Shown one piece after another: positions 36,834 to 45,924 of a stretch of 53,889 nucleotides of DNA. The notes beneath the pieces were generated by a model, which made no database searches, was not told where the DNA came from, and was given only the letters and a program-made list of their open reading frames with translations. Position numbers and translations under genes: made by a program. The stretch is from Candidatus Bathyarchaeota archaeon (GTDB lineage: Archaea; Thermoproteota; Bathyarchaeia; Bathyarchaeales; Bathycorpusculaceae): the NCBI GenBank assembly GCA_937873375.1, contig CALMWK010000163.1, positions 1 to 53,889 of the forward strand. Reading direction: 5' to 3'. How positions within the stretch are numbered: the first letter of the stretch is position 1; each line of letters opens with the position of its first letter.

Positions 36834-36863
36834 AATCAACCGTTAGCTTCGCGTTGGTTGATT
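36834..36863. promoter_or_regulatory. Inverted repeat AATCAACC-N14-GGTTGATT
   Basis: A perfect 8-bp inverted repeat separated by 14 bp lies in the divergent gap, 55 bp before the next gene and near a T-rich TATA-like element (CCTTATTTTT). It could be an operator or a hairpin. No regulator is adjacent. Confidence 0.35.
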
Positions 36864-36917
36864 CAGTAAACCTTATTTTTCGCAAACTCCAAAGGTAACT
36901 GTTGCATTCTCGGAGAA

Positions 36918-37877
36918 ATGAAGCAGATGAGCACTCATTACTCGGTTCAACTAATCAGTCCCGAAGAAAAAGACAGCCTCTACGAAAACTACGAAAATAG
37001 GTTCCTATACACCAACAAGGCTGACATCTACGGCTGCTGCATCAAACTGATCACAGATGTGGAACGCATAAAAAACGAGTGGGAAGACAATTTTTACACC
37101 ATGGACGAACACACGCGTTCACATGGCAGACTTGTCGTACTGGAAGAGCCAAAGCAACCGGCAAACACTATCAAGTATGACCCTTACACAAAAACCGCGT
37201 TTCTCATAAACGTGGACTATTACGGCTGGATAAAAAGCATAGCCCTAGCCGTTGCAGGTGACGTTCTTGAAGATGAACACCAGATATATTCAGTTCACGG
37301 AGCAGCCATAGACGTAGGCTCCACAGGCATCTCCATCATAGCACCCAGCGGCACAGGCAAAACCACCCATTCCTGGGGACTACTGCGGCTTCCGAATGGA
37401 CGATTGGTTTCGGATGACTGGTACTTTGTGCGACTCAGCAGCCGTGAACCTTTAGCTTTCGGCTCAGAAAAAAACTGTTACATAGAAGCAGATATTGGCA
37501 AAATCTGGAACGAATATGAACGACTTGTGGACAAGGCAACGTTTGACCAGAAAGGCCGCGCAGTTGTGAACGTACGCTGGATTGTCGGCGCAGGCGGAGT
37601 AATCCCGATGACAACCATGAAAACAGTTATTCTGCTTAAACGAGATTTCCAAGACCCAAACATTGTTACCCCTTTAGGCGCCGATGAAGCCGTGGACTAC
37701 CTTTTAGCAAATGACTTCTGCAACCCCCACCAACTCGTAAAAGACAAACGAAAAACCGCGCTCAGGAAAGAGTTCTTCCGCAAACTTTTCAAGAAAACCG
37801 ACGTTTACCTCGTAAACACCACAGGAACACCACAAGAAACGCAGACTGAAATCAGGGCACTTGTTGTAACAGAATAA
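36918..37877 (+). CDS. P-loop protein resembling HPr kinase/PEP-carboxykinase fold
   Basis: The 319-residue protein has a Walker A motif PSGTGKTT (143-150) followed by HSWGLLRLP and an acidic motif LVSDDWYFV, the order seen in HPr kinase/phosphorylase and related P-loop proteins. The N-terminal 115 residues are a separate domain of unknown fold. HPr itself is not in the window and is uncommon in archaea, so it probably phosphorylates something else or acts as an NTPase. A start nine bases later (MSTHYS) is possible, given the position of GGAGAA. Confidence 0.6.
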   Translation: MKQMSTHYSVQLISPEEKDSLYENYENRFLYTNKADIYGCCIKLITDVERIKNEWEDNFYTMDEHTRSHGRLVVLEEPKQPANTIKYDPYTKTAFLINVDYYGWIKSIALAVAGDVLEDEHQIYSVHGAAIDVGSTGISIIAPSGTGKTTHSWGLLRLPNGRLVSDDWYFVRLSSREPLAFGSEKNCYIEADIGKIWNEYERLVDKATFDQKGRAVVNVRWIVGAGGVIPMTTMKTVILLKRDFQDPNIVTPLGADEAVDYLLANDFCNPHQLVKDKRKTALRKEFFRKLFKKTDVYLVNTTGTPQETQTEIRALVVTE

Positions 37878-37948
37878 AAAAATAGAAGTTTGGTTACCGT
37901 TTTCACCTGAACCCATGTGTCAAGTTTTAAGCCTCTGCGGTATGTTAC

Positions 37949-38014
37949 AAAAAACCGAGGGGGGAGGGGGTAGAGAAAACGTAGGGTACCTATCAGAGGT
38001 CAAAAACGTTAACA
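37949..38014 (-). repeat. Dispersed intergenic repeat, copy C (one unit)
   Basis: Read on the minus strand this is one unit: TTTTTGACCTCTGATAGG, GGTACCCTACGTTT, CTACCCCCTCCCCCT, then T-run. The first word is identical over 18 nt with copy A. It lies in the gap between two genes and is not part of a credible frame; the tracked 80-residue ORF across it is rejected. Confidence 0.6.
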
Positions 38015-38089
38015 TCGGTTTTCTGAAAAGTTGTAGGGGAAATTCTATAAAAGGAGCTATCAAGAACTTCAAGCAACCAAACGCTTGTG

Positions 38090-39109
38090 CTACCGATTAT
38101 ACATCCAAGTCAAATACTCCTCAGTTGAATCAAAATACTGGTCCATGTAGTCACTGAATACTCGATAGACATGCACATCGTTGCCCAGTGAAGGACGCCA
38201 AATATTCATCCAACTGTAAAGCTCCGAAGAAACACTGTTCAAAGACAGAGCACCCAACGTATCATGACTGTAATAGTCCCGCACAGGATCCAAAATCATC
38301 AACTTGCCATCCTTAAACGGAATCTGAACTGCAACATGCCCAGCATTTTCACCAGTTATCCAAACACACTCAACCGTGAAAGAACTATTCCCATCATAGA
38401 AATACGCACGAATCATAGATGCCAACAACACCGCAGTGTCCTCGCAATCGCCCTTTCCCAAACTCAAAGTCTCATTAGGAAACTGTGCCATCTGATCCGT
38501 GTGCTGCAAACCCTTTGGCACAATATCAGTAAGGTCATACGGCAAAACAGGATACAGCCCATCCTCACGATATTCAATATTATTATTCACCCAATCATAC
38601 ATCGCTTTAATGTCCCGCATATAAGAACTCGCATTCGGGGCACTCTCAACCTTCCCAGTTGCATTCAACATGACACTGACCACAGCAGGATCAAACGGCG
38701 TAATAAACGCCTGAACATTCCCACGCATCAACCGCTGATCAGTCAAACTGCGCAACGCGGAATAATCCGCCAACAACCTGTCATACTTAGTTTTCAAACT
38801 GCCATACAAACTCTGCAAAGCCGCCAAACGCGAAACATACGTATCATTCGCCAAACCCGAACCACCAGGATTGGGCACCAACGATGGACTCTCCATCAAA
38901 AGCCGCGTATAATTCCACTCGAGGAAACTGTAATTGCCCATGAGCCAGTAATAATTTGTTTGCAAAACATTATACTCATCCTGAAGCTTAGTCAAATCAC
39001 TAGTTAACTTCGCATTTTGGCTGTTCGTATTAAACAAACCCAAAAACCCAGCAGATGCCAAAACGCCAACTACAACAAGAACTGAAAAAGTTATAACGAA
39101 CCTATTCAT
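38090..39109 (-). CDS. Membrane-anchored transglutaminase-like protein
   Basis: The 339-residue protein has an N-terminal membrane anchor (residues 5-26), then a predicted coiled-coil-like region with heptads (about 35-75 and 95-120), then a transglutaminase-like fold. The catalytic triad is visible: C222 in GKGDCEDTA, H258 in NAGHVAV and D274 in MILDPVRD. This superfamily includes proteases and cross-linkers. Placement outside the membrane is inferred from the single N-terminal anchor. Substrate unknown. Confidence 0.78.
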   Translation of the reverse strand: MNRFVITFSVLVVVGVLASAGFLGLFNTNSQNAKLTSDLTKLQDEYNVLQTNYYWLMGNYSFLEWNYTRLLMESPSLVPNPGGSGLANDTYVSRLAALQSLYGSLKTKYDRLLADYSALRSLTDQRLMRGNVQAFITPFDPAVVSVMLNATGKVESAPNASSYMRDIKAMYDWVNNNIEYREDGLYPVLPYDLTDIVPKGLQHTDQMAQFPNETLSLGKGDCEDTAVLLASMIRAYFYDGNSSFTVECVWITGENAGHVAVQIPFKDGKLMILDPVRDYYSHDTLGALSLNSVSSELYSWMNIWRPSLGNDVHVYRVFSDYMDQYFDSTEEYLTWMYNR

Positions 39110-39227
39110 GGAAAGTTGCCTCGCGCTACAATAGGCGCATCAAGCATTTTTATATCTTATGAAACAAATGCTTGAAAACCGCTTTACGGTTTTTGACCAG
39201 TCTTTGATAGATTTTTCATGTACCGAC

Positions 39228-41279
39228 TCATCGAGAGTCACGAATTCGCCCTTTAGTATACGGCACAAATTCTCTAATGCTTTCTATTGATGCTTTGCCC
39301 ACTTTGTCACGCTGCTCCTTTGGCAACTTTAGCATCAAAACCCGAAGAACCTGCCGCAGTAAATCCTTACCCGACAAATCACCTGGAACCAAAACTACAA
39401 ACGCCTTTGCCTTAGCTTTCACAGTATCCACTGGACCACCAATGAACCGCAACTCACCATCATCTTCAGCCACACCGACAGCTACCTGTAAAGGTGCACC
39501 GCGCATCCAACTCCGTTTGCCAGTCACCGCAAACGCGCCATGAGGCACAGACTCTCCTGAAGGACCACTTTTGCTGAGCTGATCAGGGTTTACCCAGTAA
39601 ACATCCGCTGATCCCATGCCTTCACGCCACGCCCTTGAAAAAGAGGCTGCAAATTCGCCAGCTTCGTGCAATGTTTGCTCGCCAACTTCTCTGCCTTCAG
39701 TCTTAACAACCACAAAAGGTGAACCAACAATTTCAGCATGGAAAACCACATCGTTAGATGCTGTATGTTTCTTGATTAGAACCTCGTTGCTAACTACGTC
39801 TTTGCCTGCAACCACCAAGAAATCTTCAGAGGATGTGAACCACCTGAACTTCTCAAACCACTCTTTACTTTCGACTCTGCGTTTGCTGAGTTCCTCTAGA
39901 ACTTCCGCAGGCTTGAGGCTTTTCAGGCGCTCTGCCTCGTTTAAGTCCGCTTGGATTTCAACCAATTGCTTCTGGGAGTGCTCAAGCGCTGCCAAAGCAC
40001 CAACCGACCGTTGCTTAGCCTTCTTACCACGGTCATAAAACTCGGCAGCATTCTCAAACAACGTCTTGCGCAAACCTAGACTAAACCGCAACCCATCAAC
40101 AAAAACGTTAATCGCTAAGTTCCGCGCGTCAAAAGAATCATATAAAGTAAACGGCGTTGTACCTGCACGTTCAGCAGCCACAACATACGCAATTACCGTA
40201 TCCCAGTCTTTTCCTTCCAGCTTTGCCCGGGAAAACAAACCCAGCAACTTTTGCAGCTCGTTAGAGTGCGCATAAATGACGTTGCCTATGGTTTTGTCCG
40301 CTTCAGTTTTCTCTTCAGATTCAGCTATTATCCGCTGTTGCTCAGCAATGACGCGTTTGAGCTTTTCCTCTTCGCGTTTTATGTCGCGTGTTTCGATTTT
40401 CGCTTTTGCCTTCTCAACACTCGTCGTTTTAACGTAAAACTCGTCCAACGCGCCGTAAAAACTGTCAAAAGCCTGAACCGCGAAGCCCTCGTAACGTTTA
40501 AGCCTAAAGGGAACAACATCCAAAAAGCCACCAGTTTCATCAAGAACTATGCAGGGTTCCAATTTCCCCGCTACAATAGGAGACAACAAGCTCTGCAGCG
40601 CCTCAAAAACTGCCTTCACGTCTACTTCTGTTAATGTGCTGCAAGCCTTGCGCTTATCAACGCCGGCTCTCAGGAGTAATTCTTCTGCATATGAACCACC
40701 GACACCCAAAAACCGCGCCAACGCCCTAACAACCTCAACGTCACCCACCTTCTTCAACGCATCAGCCAACTCGGTTTCGCTGACATTGAAGGGGTTCTTT
40801 CCACCTGACGGCGGAAGCACAAACACCTCACCTCGAATTATATTGCGGTCACGCATACGCTTGCAAATCAGCGCCTGCAAAATCGCACCCTTCTCGCTGA
40901 CTAAGATGACGTTGCCTTCGCCGAAAAGCTCCAAAATCAGCTTAAATGTGCCCTCAGAAGTCCTAAACGAGAACGCCACAACCCTCTCAAACCCATACTG
41001 CTCAACACCAACAAGCCAAGCACCCCGTAGGTACTTGCGCAACGCCATGCAAAACCCTGGCGGATTGTGAGGATTCTCGAGCGCATAACTTGTCAAGTGT
41101 AGCCGTCTGCCTGCTTCCAAAACCACGCGGATTGGCGGTTTGTTAGTTTTGTGTAGCTTTAGGGTGAAGGTTTTTGCGTCCATTTGGTAGATGTTGTTTA
41201 CGCGTGAATCCAAAATTTCGGCTTTTAGCTCTAGGATAACTGCTGCGATGTCAAAGCTGGCGAATTCTTTCTTGGGCAA
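39228..41279 (-). CDS. rqcH: Rqc2/RqcH homologue (NFACT protein, ribosome quality control)
   Basis: RqcH binds obstructed large ribosomal subunits carrying peptidyl-tRNA and can direct C-terminal tailing. The protein begins with PKKEFASFDIAAVILELK and ARRLHLTSY, typical of NFACT-N. CKRMRDRNIIRG, then a coiled coil (AKAKIETRDIKREEEKLKRVIAEQQ), and the NFACT-R domain (RWFTSSEDFLVVAGKD) follow. The TTG start I chose gives 683 residues; the track's 749-residue form adds residues unlike the family and overlaps prsW-like coding. The role in archaea is inferred from bacteria and eukaryotes. Confidence 0.88.
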   Translation of the reverse strand: MPKKEFASFDIAAVILELKAEILDSRVNNIYQMDAKTFTLKLHKTNKPPIRVVLEAGRRLHLTSYALENPHNPPGFCMALRKYLRGAWLVGVEQYGFERVVAFSFRTSEGTFKLILELFGEGNVILVSEKGAILQALICKRMRDRNIIRGEVFVLPPSGGKNPFNVSETELADALKKVGDVEVVRALARFLGVGGSYAEELLLRAGVDKRKACSTLTEVDVKAVFEALQSLLSPIVAGKLEPCIVLDETGGFLDVVPFRLKRYEGFAVQAFDSFYGALDEFYVKTTSVEKAKAKIETRDIKREEEKLKRVIAEQQRIIAESEEKTEADKTIGNVIYAHSNELQKLLGLFSRAKLEGKDWDTVIAYVVAAERAGTTPFTLYDSFDARNLAINVFVDGLRFSLGLRKTLFENAAEFYDRGKKAKQRSVGALAALEHSQKQLVEIQADLNEAERLKSLKPAEVLEELSKRRVESKEWFEKFRWFTSSEDFLVVAGKDVVSNEVLIKKHTASNDVVFHAEIVGSPFVVVKTEGREVGEQTLHEAGEFAASFSRAWREGMGSADVYWVNPDQLSKSGPSGESVPHGAFAVTGKRSWMRGAPLQVAVGVAEDDGELRFIGGPVDTVKAKAKAFVVLVPGDLSGKDLLRQVLRVLMLKLPKEQRDKVGKASIESIREFVPYTKGRIRDSR

Positions 41280-41444
41280 GGGTGCTACACCTGTTCTGAC
41301 TGATAATAGATTTTGAAGATTATAAACAACCCGAACCCAAACAGAAAAAACCCTGCAAGAAACAGTTAAATAACCACAAAGAGTGAAAATAATAGAAGTT
41401 TTAAGCCTGCTTTTAGCTTCAAAAATTGGTGAGGCGCAAGAAAA

Positions 41445-42047
41445 ATGCAATGTGAAGAATTCAGAATTCAACTTCATAAACCCAGCGTGAATGAACGCTT
41501 GTTCTTTCTCTTGTCGGGAGCCATCCTGAGTGTACCTTTAACGCTCTTCATCGACCAGTACGTAACTATTTTACTATCAGGATTATCCACGTTCTACGCC
41601 AGTGCTATTTCTATAGCGGTTTTTGCTCCCTTAATAGAAGAGTTCTCAAAAGCGTACCCCCTTTTCTACCGCCACGGGGAAACGCAACGTTCCATATTTG
41701 GTTTAGCGCTGTTTGTAGGTTTAGGATTTGGCGTCGTCGAATTTCTCACATATATTTTTGCCCTTGGAGTGTCGCCGATTCAGAGAATTCCGGGACTTTT
41801 TTTCCACCCAGCCAGCACAGCTATAACCGCATACGGGATAGCAACAAAACGACCGGTGCATTACTATCTGGTTGCTGTGGCGCTTCATTTTGGCACCAAC
41901 TTTTTTGCAGTCCTGAACGTTTCAGCGGTGCCCAGCGCTTTGGTTGTCATAGCAACGGTTTACTTAGCATACCAGCTATATAGAAAAAGTGAGGCAAAAT
42001 TCATAGACCAACCAGCGCTGGTTGGACGCAAGGACAACTCGCAATAA
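41445..42047 (+). CDS. PrsW-family intramembrane protease
   Basis: The 200-residue protein has about six membrane helices. It carries the two-glutamate motif PLIEEFSKAYPL, then HPASTAITAYG and HFGTNFF, matching the glutamate and histidine motifs of PrsW-like intramembrane peptidases (related to CAAX proteases). In bacteria PrsW cleaves an anti-sigma factor; there is no such target in archaea, so the substrate is unknown. The ATG is preceded by a plain A-rich spacer. Confidence 0.75.
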   Translation: MQCEEFRIQLHKPSVNERLFFLLSGAILSVPLTLFIDQYVTILLSGLSTFYASAISIAVFAPLIEEFSKAYPLFYRHGETQRSIFGLALFVGLGFGVVEFLTYIFALGVSPIQRIPGLFFHPASTAITAYGIATKRPVHYYLVAVALHFGTNFFAVLNVSAVPSALVVIATVYLAYQLYRKSEAKFIDQPALVGRKDNSQ

Positions 42048-42124
42048 GAGGGCTACTCAGTGTACAGTAACGGTTTATTAACTAGGCAACTTTTTAATGT
42101 AGTTTCAAAATATACCTAACAGGT

Positions 42125-42463
42125 TTGAACGCGTTGAATATACTAACAAAGATTTACTGGTTGCGAGTAGCTTTGGGCGCCATTGCAGGTTTGGTGAGCG
42201 CCTGCATCCCCATTATAGCGAACTCAGTCACAGGTATTTCACTGACAGCACAGATGAGTGAACTTAACACGCTGCTGAACGGCATAACGGTAGCCTTACT
42301 CATTTACTTGGTATCATTTTGGGTTTTGAAGTCTAAATATGCCGCGCAAGTGGAGAAGCCATCCAAAATCATGAGCATGGGCATATTCATTTACTTCTTC
42401 ACATGGCTAGTAGTCATGGTACTGATACTAAGCGTAATCATTGGACCTGTACCAATCGTGTAA
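42125..42463 (+). CDS. Small membrane protein with three helices
   Basis: The 112-residue protein has three predicted membrane helices (about residues 10-34, 48-68 and 83-108) with a basic loop (KSKYAAQVEKPSK) between the second and third. Start is TTG (42125) or a second TTG nine bases later. It resembles small conserved archaeal membrane proteins but I do not assign a family. It follows the PrsW-like gene by 77 bp on the same strand, perhaps in one transcript. Confidence 0.55.
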   Translation: MNALNILTKIYWLRVALGAIAGLVSACIPIIANSVTGISLTAQMSELNTLLNGITVALLIYLVSFWVLKSKYAAQVEKPSKIMSMGIFIYFFTWLVVMVLILSVIIGPVPIV

Positions 42464-42492
42464 GGCAGCTTCCATTTTCTTCTCGGCTGTTA

Positions 42493-42966
42493 TTATTCCT
42501 CTTCTGCGTCAGCCAATTTTTTCTTCAGAAAATTAGCAATAGTCGCTTGGCTTTTGTCGCTTCTCAAAGTTTCCAAACGCTCTTTTTCAGCTGCCACGTT
42601 AGCCGCAGTGCTGTTCTGTTGAGTTGGGACTTCAAGTCTGGTGAGAACGCGCATGCAATCTGACCAAGCGGAGAAGTATCCGCGGTCAAAGTCGCCGTGT
42701 AATCCGTTTCGGGTGTGGTCTAAAAATTCTCGTCTGTAGCCGTGCAGGGTGGGTTTGTCGGTTAGGTCCAGTTTGGCAAAGAAGGAGTAGTTGTCATTGT
42801 TTTTCTGGGAGAGGTACATTCCGTATAGTGCGCGGAAGTAGCCTCTGTTCCACTCGGTTTTGGGCATTTTTTGTTTGACGCGTTCCAACTCGCGTTCGCC
42901 TTCAGTGAACTGCCTGCCCGCTATGAGTTGGAAGTATCGGGTTACTAGTGCTTGAGGTATGGGCAT
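42493..42966 (-). CDS. Conserved-looking helical protein downstream of radA
   Basis: The 157-residue protein is rich in helices and Arg/Glu with an aromatic repeat-like stretch (WNRGYFRALYGMYLSQK and FDRGYFSAWSDCMR). It begins immediately after radA (2 bp gap), so it is probably co-translated or co-transcribed with it. No family recognised. Its constant coupling with radA in this genome is the only clue to a DNA repair link. Confidence 0.55.
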   Translation of the reverse strand: MPIPQALVTRYFQLIAGRQFTEGERELERVKQKMPKTEWNRGYFRALYGMYLSQKNNDNYSFFAKLDLTDKPTLHGYRREFLDHTRNGLHGDFDRGYFSAWSDCMRVLTRLEVPTQQNSTAANVAAEKERLETLRSDKSQATIANFLKKKLADAEEE

Positions 42967-42968
42967 GT

Positions 42969-44024
42969 TTAACGACCACGTGTCTTTGCGGCTTTCTCTT
43001 CTTCAGTTACATCTTCTATTCCGTTTTCTGTTACTTTAAGTATTTCCTCGCCTTCAGGCAGATACGGGCTTGAAACCAAGCGGGCGATGCGTACTGGACC
43101 ATGTGAAGCTCTTCTGAGGTAGATGCGGGTGTGGCTGGTGTGTCCGACAATGTGCCCGCCGATGGGGTGTGTCGCGTCTCCGAAGAATTGGTCGGGTTTA
43201 GCCATGACTTGGTTTGTTACAACGGCTACGGTGTTGAAGGCTCTTGCCAGAGCAATAAGTTTGTGCATGTGTTTGTTTAACTTCTGCTGGCGTGATGCCA
43301 ACATTTCCCGTCCAATGTATTCACTTCTGAAGTGGGCGGTTAAGGAGTCTACGATTATTATTTTTATGTTGTTTGCCTTGATTATTTCGTCTGCGTTCTC
43401 TAAAAGAAACATCTGATGGTCTGAAGTGTAGGCTTCAGCGTAAATGATGTTTTTAACCACCTGTTCAGGGTCAAGACCCAAATGCTTAGCCATCTGGATA
43501 ATTCGCTCCAGCCTGAAGGTGTTCTCAGTATCCACATACAACGCGCCACCGTTTAATCCTCCACGTTCTGGAGGTAGTTGCACGTTCACGCAGAGTTGGT
43601 GACAAAATTGGCTTTTTCCACTGCCGAATTCGCCGTAGAACTCAGTTATGGTTTGTGTTTCTAATCCCCCATCAACCATTTTGTCCACTGCTTTGCTGCC
43701 TGTTGTCAGTCGCAAAACGGTTTGGCGCATTTTGTAAAGTTCGTCTGCGCGTACGAAATTTATGCCTATAGCGGAGCGTGCGGCACCAATTATTTGGAAA
43801 GCTTTCTTTTCGCTGACGCCTACAGGTTCGAGTTCGCGTGATGTAGCCATCGCTAGTGACTCGACGGTGTGGTAGCCGAGGTCGCGTAGTTTTTGTGATG
43901 TTGCTGGACCAACTCCTGGAAGGTCTTCGATGAATTTGTACTCTGATTTTTTGGGCTCGGTTTCTTTTTCTTTTTCGGCTTCTTTTGTTTTTGTTTGTTC
44001 TTCGATGGGTGTGTCTTCTGACAT
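42969..44024 (-). CDS. radA: DNA repair and recombination protein RadA
   Basis: RadA is the archaeal RecA/Rad51 recombinase that forms filaments on single-stranded DNA. The 351-residue protein has an N-terminal helix-hairpin-helix region (IEDLPGVGPATSQKLRDLG, 32-50), Walker A GEFGSGKS (131-138) and Walker B region IKIIIVDSLTAHFR. Rad51-like loops with GREMLASRQQKLNKHMHKL and NQVMAKPD follow. The first 28 residues are an acidic, Lys/Glu-rich extension. It heads a two-gene unit with the helical protein. Confidence 0.96.
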   Translation of the reverse strand: MSEDTPIEEQTKTKEAEKEKETEPKKSEYKFIEDLPGVGPATSQKLRDLGYHTVESLAMATSRELEPVGVSEKKAFQIIGAARSAIGINFVRADELYKMRQTVLRLTTGSKAVDKMVDGGLETQTITEFYGEFGSGKSQFCHQLCVNVQLPPERGGLNGGALYVDTENTFRLERIIQMAKHLGLDPEQVVKNIIYAEAYTSDHQMFLLENADEIIKANNIKIIIVDSLTAHFRSEYIGREMLASRQQKLNKHMHKLIALARAFNTVAVVTNQVMAKPDQFFGDATHPIGGHIVGHTSHTRIYLRRASHGPVRIARLVSSPYLPEGEEILKVTENGIEDVTEEEKAAKTRGR

Positions 44025-44129
44025 GGTGTTCTCACTTTTCTGCGTGTACTTTGTGGGTTAAGTGGCGTTAAGGTGTATTTAAAACACGCGAAGATTGTGC
44101 TGTTTTGGTCTGCGGAGGGGTAAGTTAAA

Positions 44130-44225
44130 GTGAACGTGTTGGGCATGCCAAGGTATAAGTACGATTTGCCATGTATAGAAAAAGTGGCTGACGAAGTGGG
44201 ATTAAGCGTTGAAGCAAACAGATAG
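44130..44225 (+). CDS. Possible 31-codon ORF overlapping fumarase alpha start
   Basis: GTG after GGAGGGG opens a 31-codon frame (containing MPRYKYDLPCIEK) that ends inside the first codons of the fumarase alpha gene. Spacing from the ribosome site is about 10 nt. It may be a translated leader that couples initiation of the downstream TTG, or chance. No sequence match recognised. Confidence 0.3.
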   Translation: MNVLGMPRYKYDLPCIEKVADEVGLSVEANR

Positions 44226-45099
44226 TATTGTGGAAAATGTGGCTTTCAATCTTGTTAAGCAGGCGGTGGTTTACTTGCCAGACGACGTTAAAGCTTCTTT
44301 ACGCAAAGCTTACGCTGAAGAAACAAGTGAAGCGGGTAAAACGCAGTTGAAAACTATCTTGGATAACCTTGCTTTAGCCGAGAAACATGAAGCGCCCATT
44401 TGTCAGGACACGGGAACTTTTGTTTTCTACGTTAAAGCGGGTGCAGATTTTGAGGGGCTGGACTGTGTAGAAGAAGCACTAACAAATGCGACACGGAAAG
44501 CCACGTTTGAGGTGCCGCTTAGACCTAACGCTGTGCATCCGTTTACTCAGAAGAACAGCGGAGACAACACTGGAAAGGGTATACCGCAGGTGCATTGGGA
44601 ACTTGTTTCAGGCGACAGCTTGGAATTGACTGTGTTGGCGAAGGGTGGTGGTTCCGAGAACGTTTCTGTTTTGGGTATGCTGAATCCAAGTGAAGGCTTG
44701 CAGGGGCTGAAGCGCTTGGTTGTTGATGCGGTAATTAAGGCAGGTGCGCAACCTTGTCCACCTACGATTCTGGGCGTTGGCGTTGGAGGTGGAGCGGATG
44801 CAGCTTTGAGTTTGGCAAAAAAAGCCTTGCTTAAACCCCTAGACGAAGCTAATGAGGAGGCTGAAATTGCAGGGTTGGAGCGGGAAATTCTGGAAGCCGC
44901 AAACATGACGGGCATTGGTCCAATGGGGTTGGGTGGAAAAACGACGGTGTTGGGCGTGCATGTTGATTGGGCGTTTAGGCATCCTGCGTCTTTCCCTGTG
45001 GCGGTTGTGTTCAACTGCTGGGCTGCTAGGCGTGCTTCTGCAAAAATAAACGCCGATGGTTCTGTTGAATATTTGACTCATAAGAAGAGACCACGGTGA
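44209..45099 (+). CDS. fumA: Class I fumarate hydratase, alpha subunit
   Basis: The alpha chain of the two-subunit iron-sulphur fumarase (or tartrate dehydratase). The three cluster cysteines are recognisable in CQDTG, QPCPPTI and FNCWAARR. NSGDNTGKG and MTGIGPMGLGG contribute to the active site. It interconverts fumarate and malate. Fumarase is favoured over tartrate dehydratase by the metabolic gene set, but the pair cannot be separated by sequence alone. Start is TTG, no ATG fits; it may depend on the upstream ORF. The beta subunit starts 7 bp after its stop. Confidence 0.88.
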   Translation: MKQTDSIVENVAFNLVKQAVVYLPDDVKASLRKAYAEETSEAGKTQLKTILDNLALAEKHEAPICQDTGTFVFYVKAGADFEGLDCVEEALTNATRKATFEVPLRPNAVHPFTQKNSGDNTGKGIPQVHWELVSGDSLELTVLAKGGGSENVSVLGMLNPSEGLQGLKRLVVDAVIKAGAQPCPPTILGVGVGGGADAALSLAKKALLKPLDEANEEAEIAGLEREILEAANMTGIGPMGLGGKTTVLGVHVDWAFRHPASFPVAVVFNCWAARRASAKINADGSVEYLTHKKRPR

Positions 45100-45106
45100 A
45101 AAGTGG

Positions 45107-45712
45107 ATGGCAACGTACAGGTTAAAAACGCCCATTTCGGAAGCGCAAATTCGCAAACTCGAAGTTAACGATGTGGTTTACCTCTCTGGAACTGTGGTTA
45201 CTGCGCGTGACCAAGCGCACAGGCGAGCAATAGAGTTACTTCAAAAGGGCAAAGCGTTGCCAGTTAACCTTGAGGGTTTAGCGGTTTTCCATTGTGGTCC
45301 CGTAATGAAAAAAGAAAATGACAGTTGGGTTGCGGTTGCTGCCGGTCCAACAACGAGCACACGGATGGAAATGGTTGAAGACGAATTCATAAAGGGCTCC
45401 AAAGTGCGCGTGGTAATCGGCAAAGGTGGCATGGGCAAACGAACATCAGCTGCCATGGTGAAGTATGGTGCGGTTTACTGCGCTTTTACTGGTGGTGCGG
45501 CGGTTTTGGCTGCCAAAGCCATAAAACACGTTAAAGGTGTTGAATGGTTGGATTTGGGCATGCCTGAAGCGTTGTGGATTCTTGAGGTGGACGAGTTTGG
45601 TCCTTTGGTGGTTGCCATTGACTCTTGTGGACGCAACTTGTTTTTGGATGTTGCAAAGAAAGTTGAGGCGAACCGGCAGAGGATTTATAGAAAACTCGGT
45701 TTCCAGCCCTGA
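45107..45712 (+). CDS. fumB: Class I fumarate hydratase, beta subunit
   Basis: The 201-residue beta chain has LEVNDVVYLSGTVVTARDQAHRR, FHCGPVM, GPTTSTRMEM and VRVVIGKGGMGKRT, all characteristic of the C-terminal domain of class I fumarases. Together with the alpha chain it forms the substrate pocket. The start is an ATG 7 bp downstream of the alpha stop. A small gap and a TATA-like element follow before the next gene. Confidence 0.9.
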   Translation: MATYRLKTPISEAQIRKLEVNDVVYLSGTVVTARDQAHRRAIELLQKGKALPVNLEGLAVFHCGPVMKKENDSWVAVAAGPTTSTRMEMVEDEFIKGSKVRVVIGKGGMGKRTSAAMVKYGAVYCAFTGGAAVLAAKAIKHVKGVEWLDLGMPEALWILEVDEFGPLVVAIDSCGRNLFLDVAKKVEANRQRIYRKLGFQP

Positions 45713-45740
45713 CTGGGTAACTGTTGTGCTCTTTTTTGTC

Positions 45741-45763
45741 TATACCCCCCTCTATTTGTAGAT
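45741..45763. repeat. C-run plus CTCTATTTGTAGA motif
   Basis: TATACCCCCCTCTATTTGTAGA closely resembles copies at about 49393-49418 and 21088-21111 (the latter inverted). It lies after the fumB stop. It may be a terminator-like or promoter-like element. Confidence 0.4.
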
Positions 45764-45880
45764 TAAAGGGAGCCGTGAACTTTGGGTTCTTTGGATTCGG
45801 TCTTAGGGAGGCAACTACGACTCGGAGCTTTTCTTTTTTTTAAGCCACCCAATTTTCATCGCGCTTTATGCGTGGAAAGT

Positions 45881-45888
45881 TATAAATT
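45881..45888 (+). promoter_or_regulatory. TATA box of 59-aa gene
   Basis: GAAAGTTATAAATTAG lies about 40 nt before the ATG of the following small ORF, a strong archaeal BRE/TATA arrangement. Confidence 0.55.
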
Positions 45889-45924
45889 AGTAAAGTTCCC
45901 CTGTGAAACAGCAGTTGAGCGGTC

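Noticed and set aside
37915-38157. 80-residue ORF on plus strand
   Set aside because: It spans repeat copy C and the end of a real minus-strand gene; composition is unlike protein.
41280-41477. N-terminal extension of the RqcH ORF
   Set aside because: The extra 66 residues are hydrophobic, unlike NFACT-N, and overlap the opposite-strand PrsW-like gene start.
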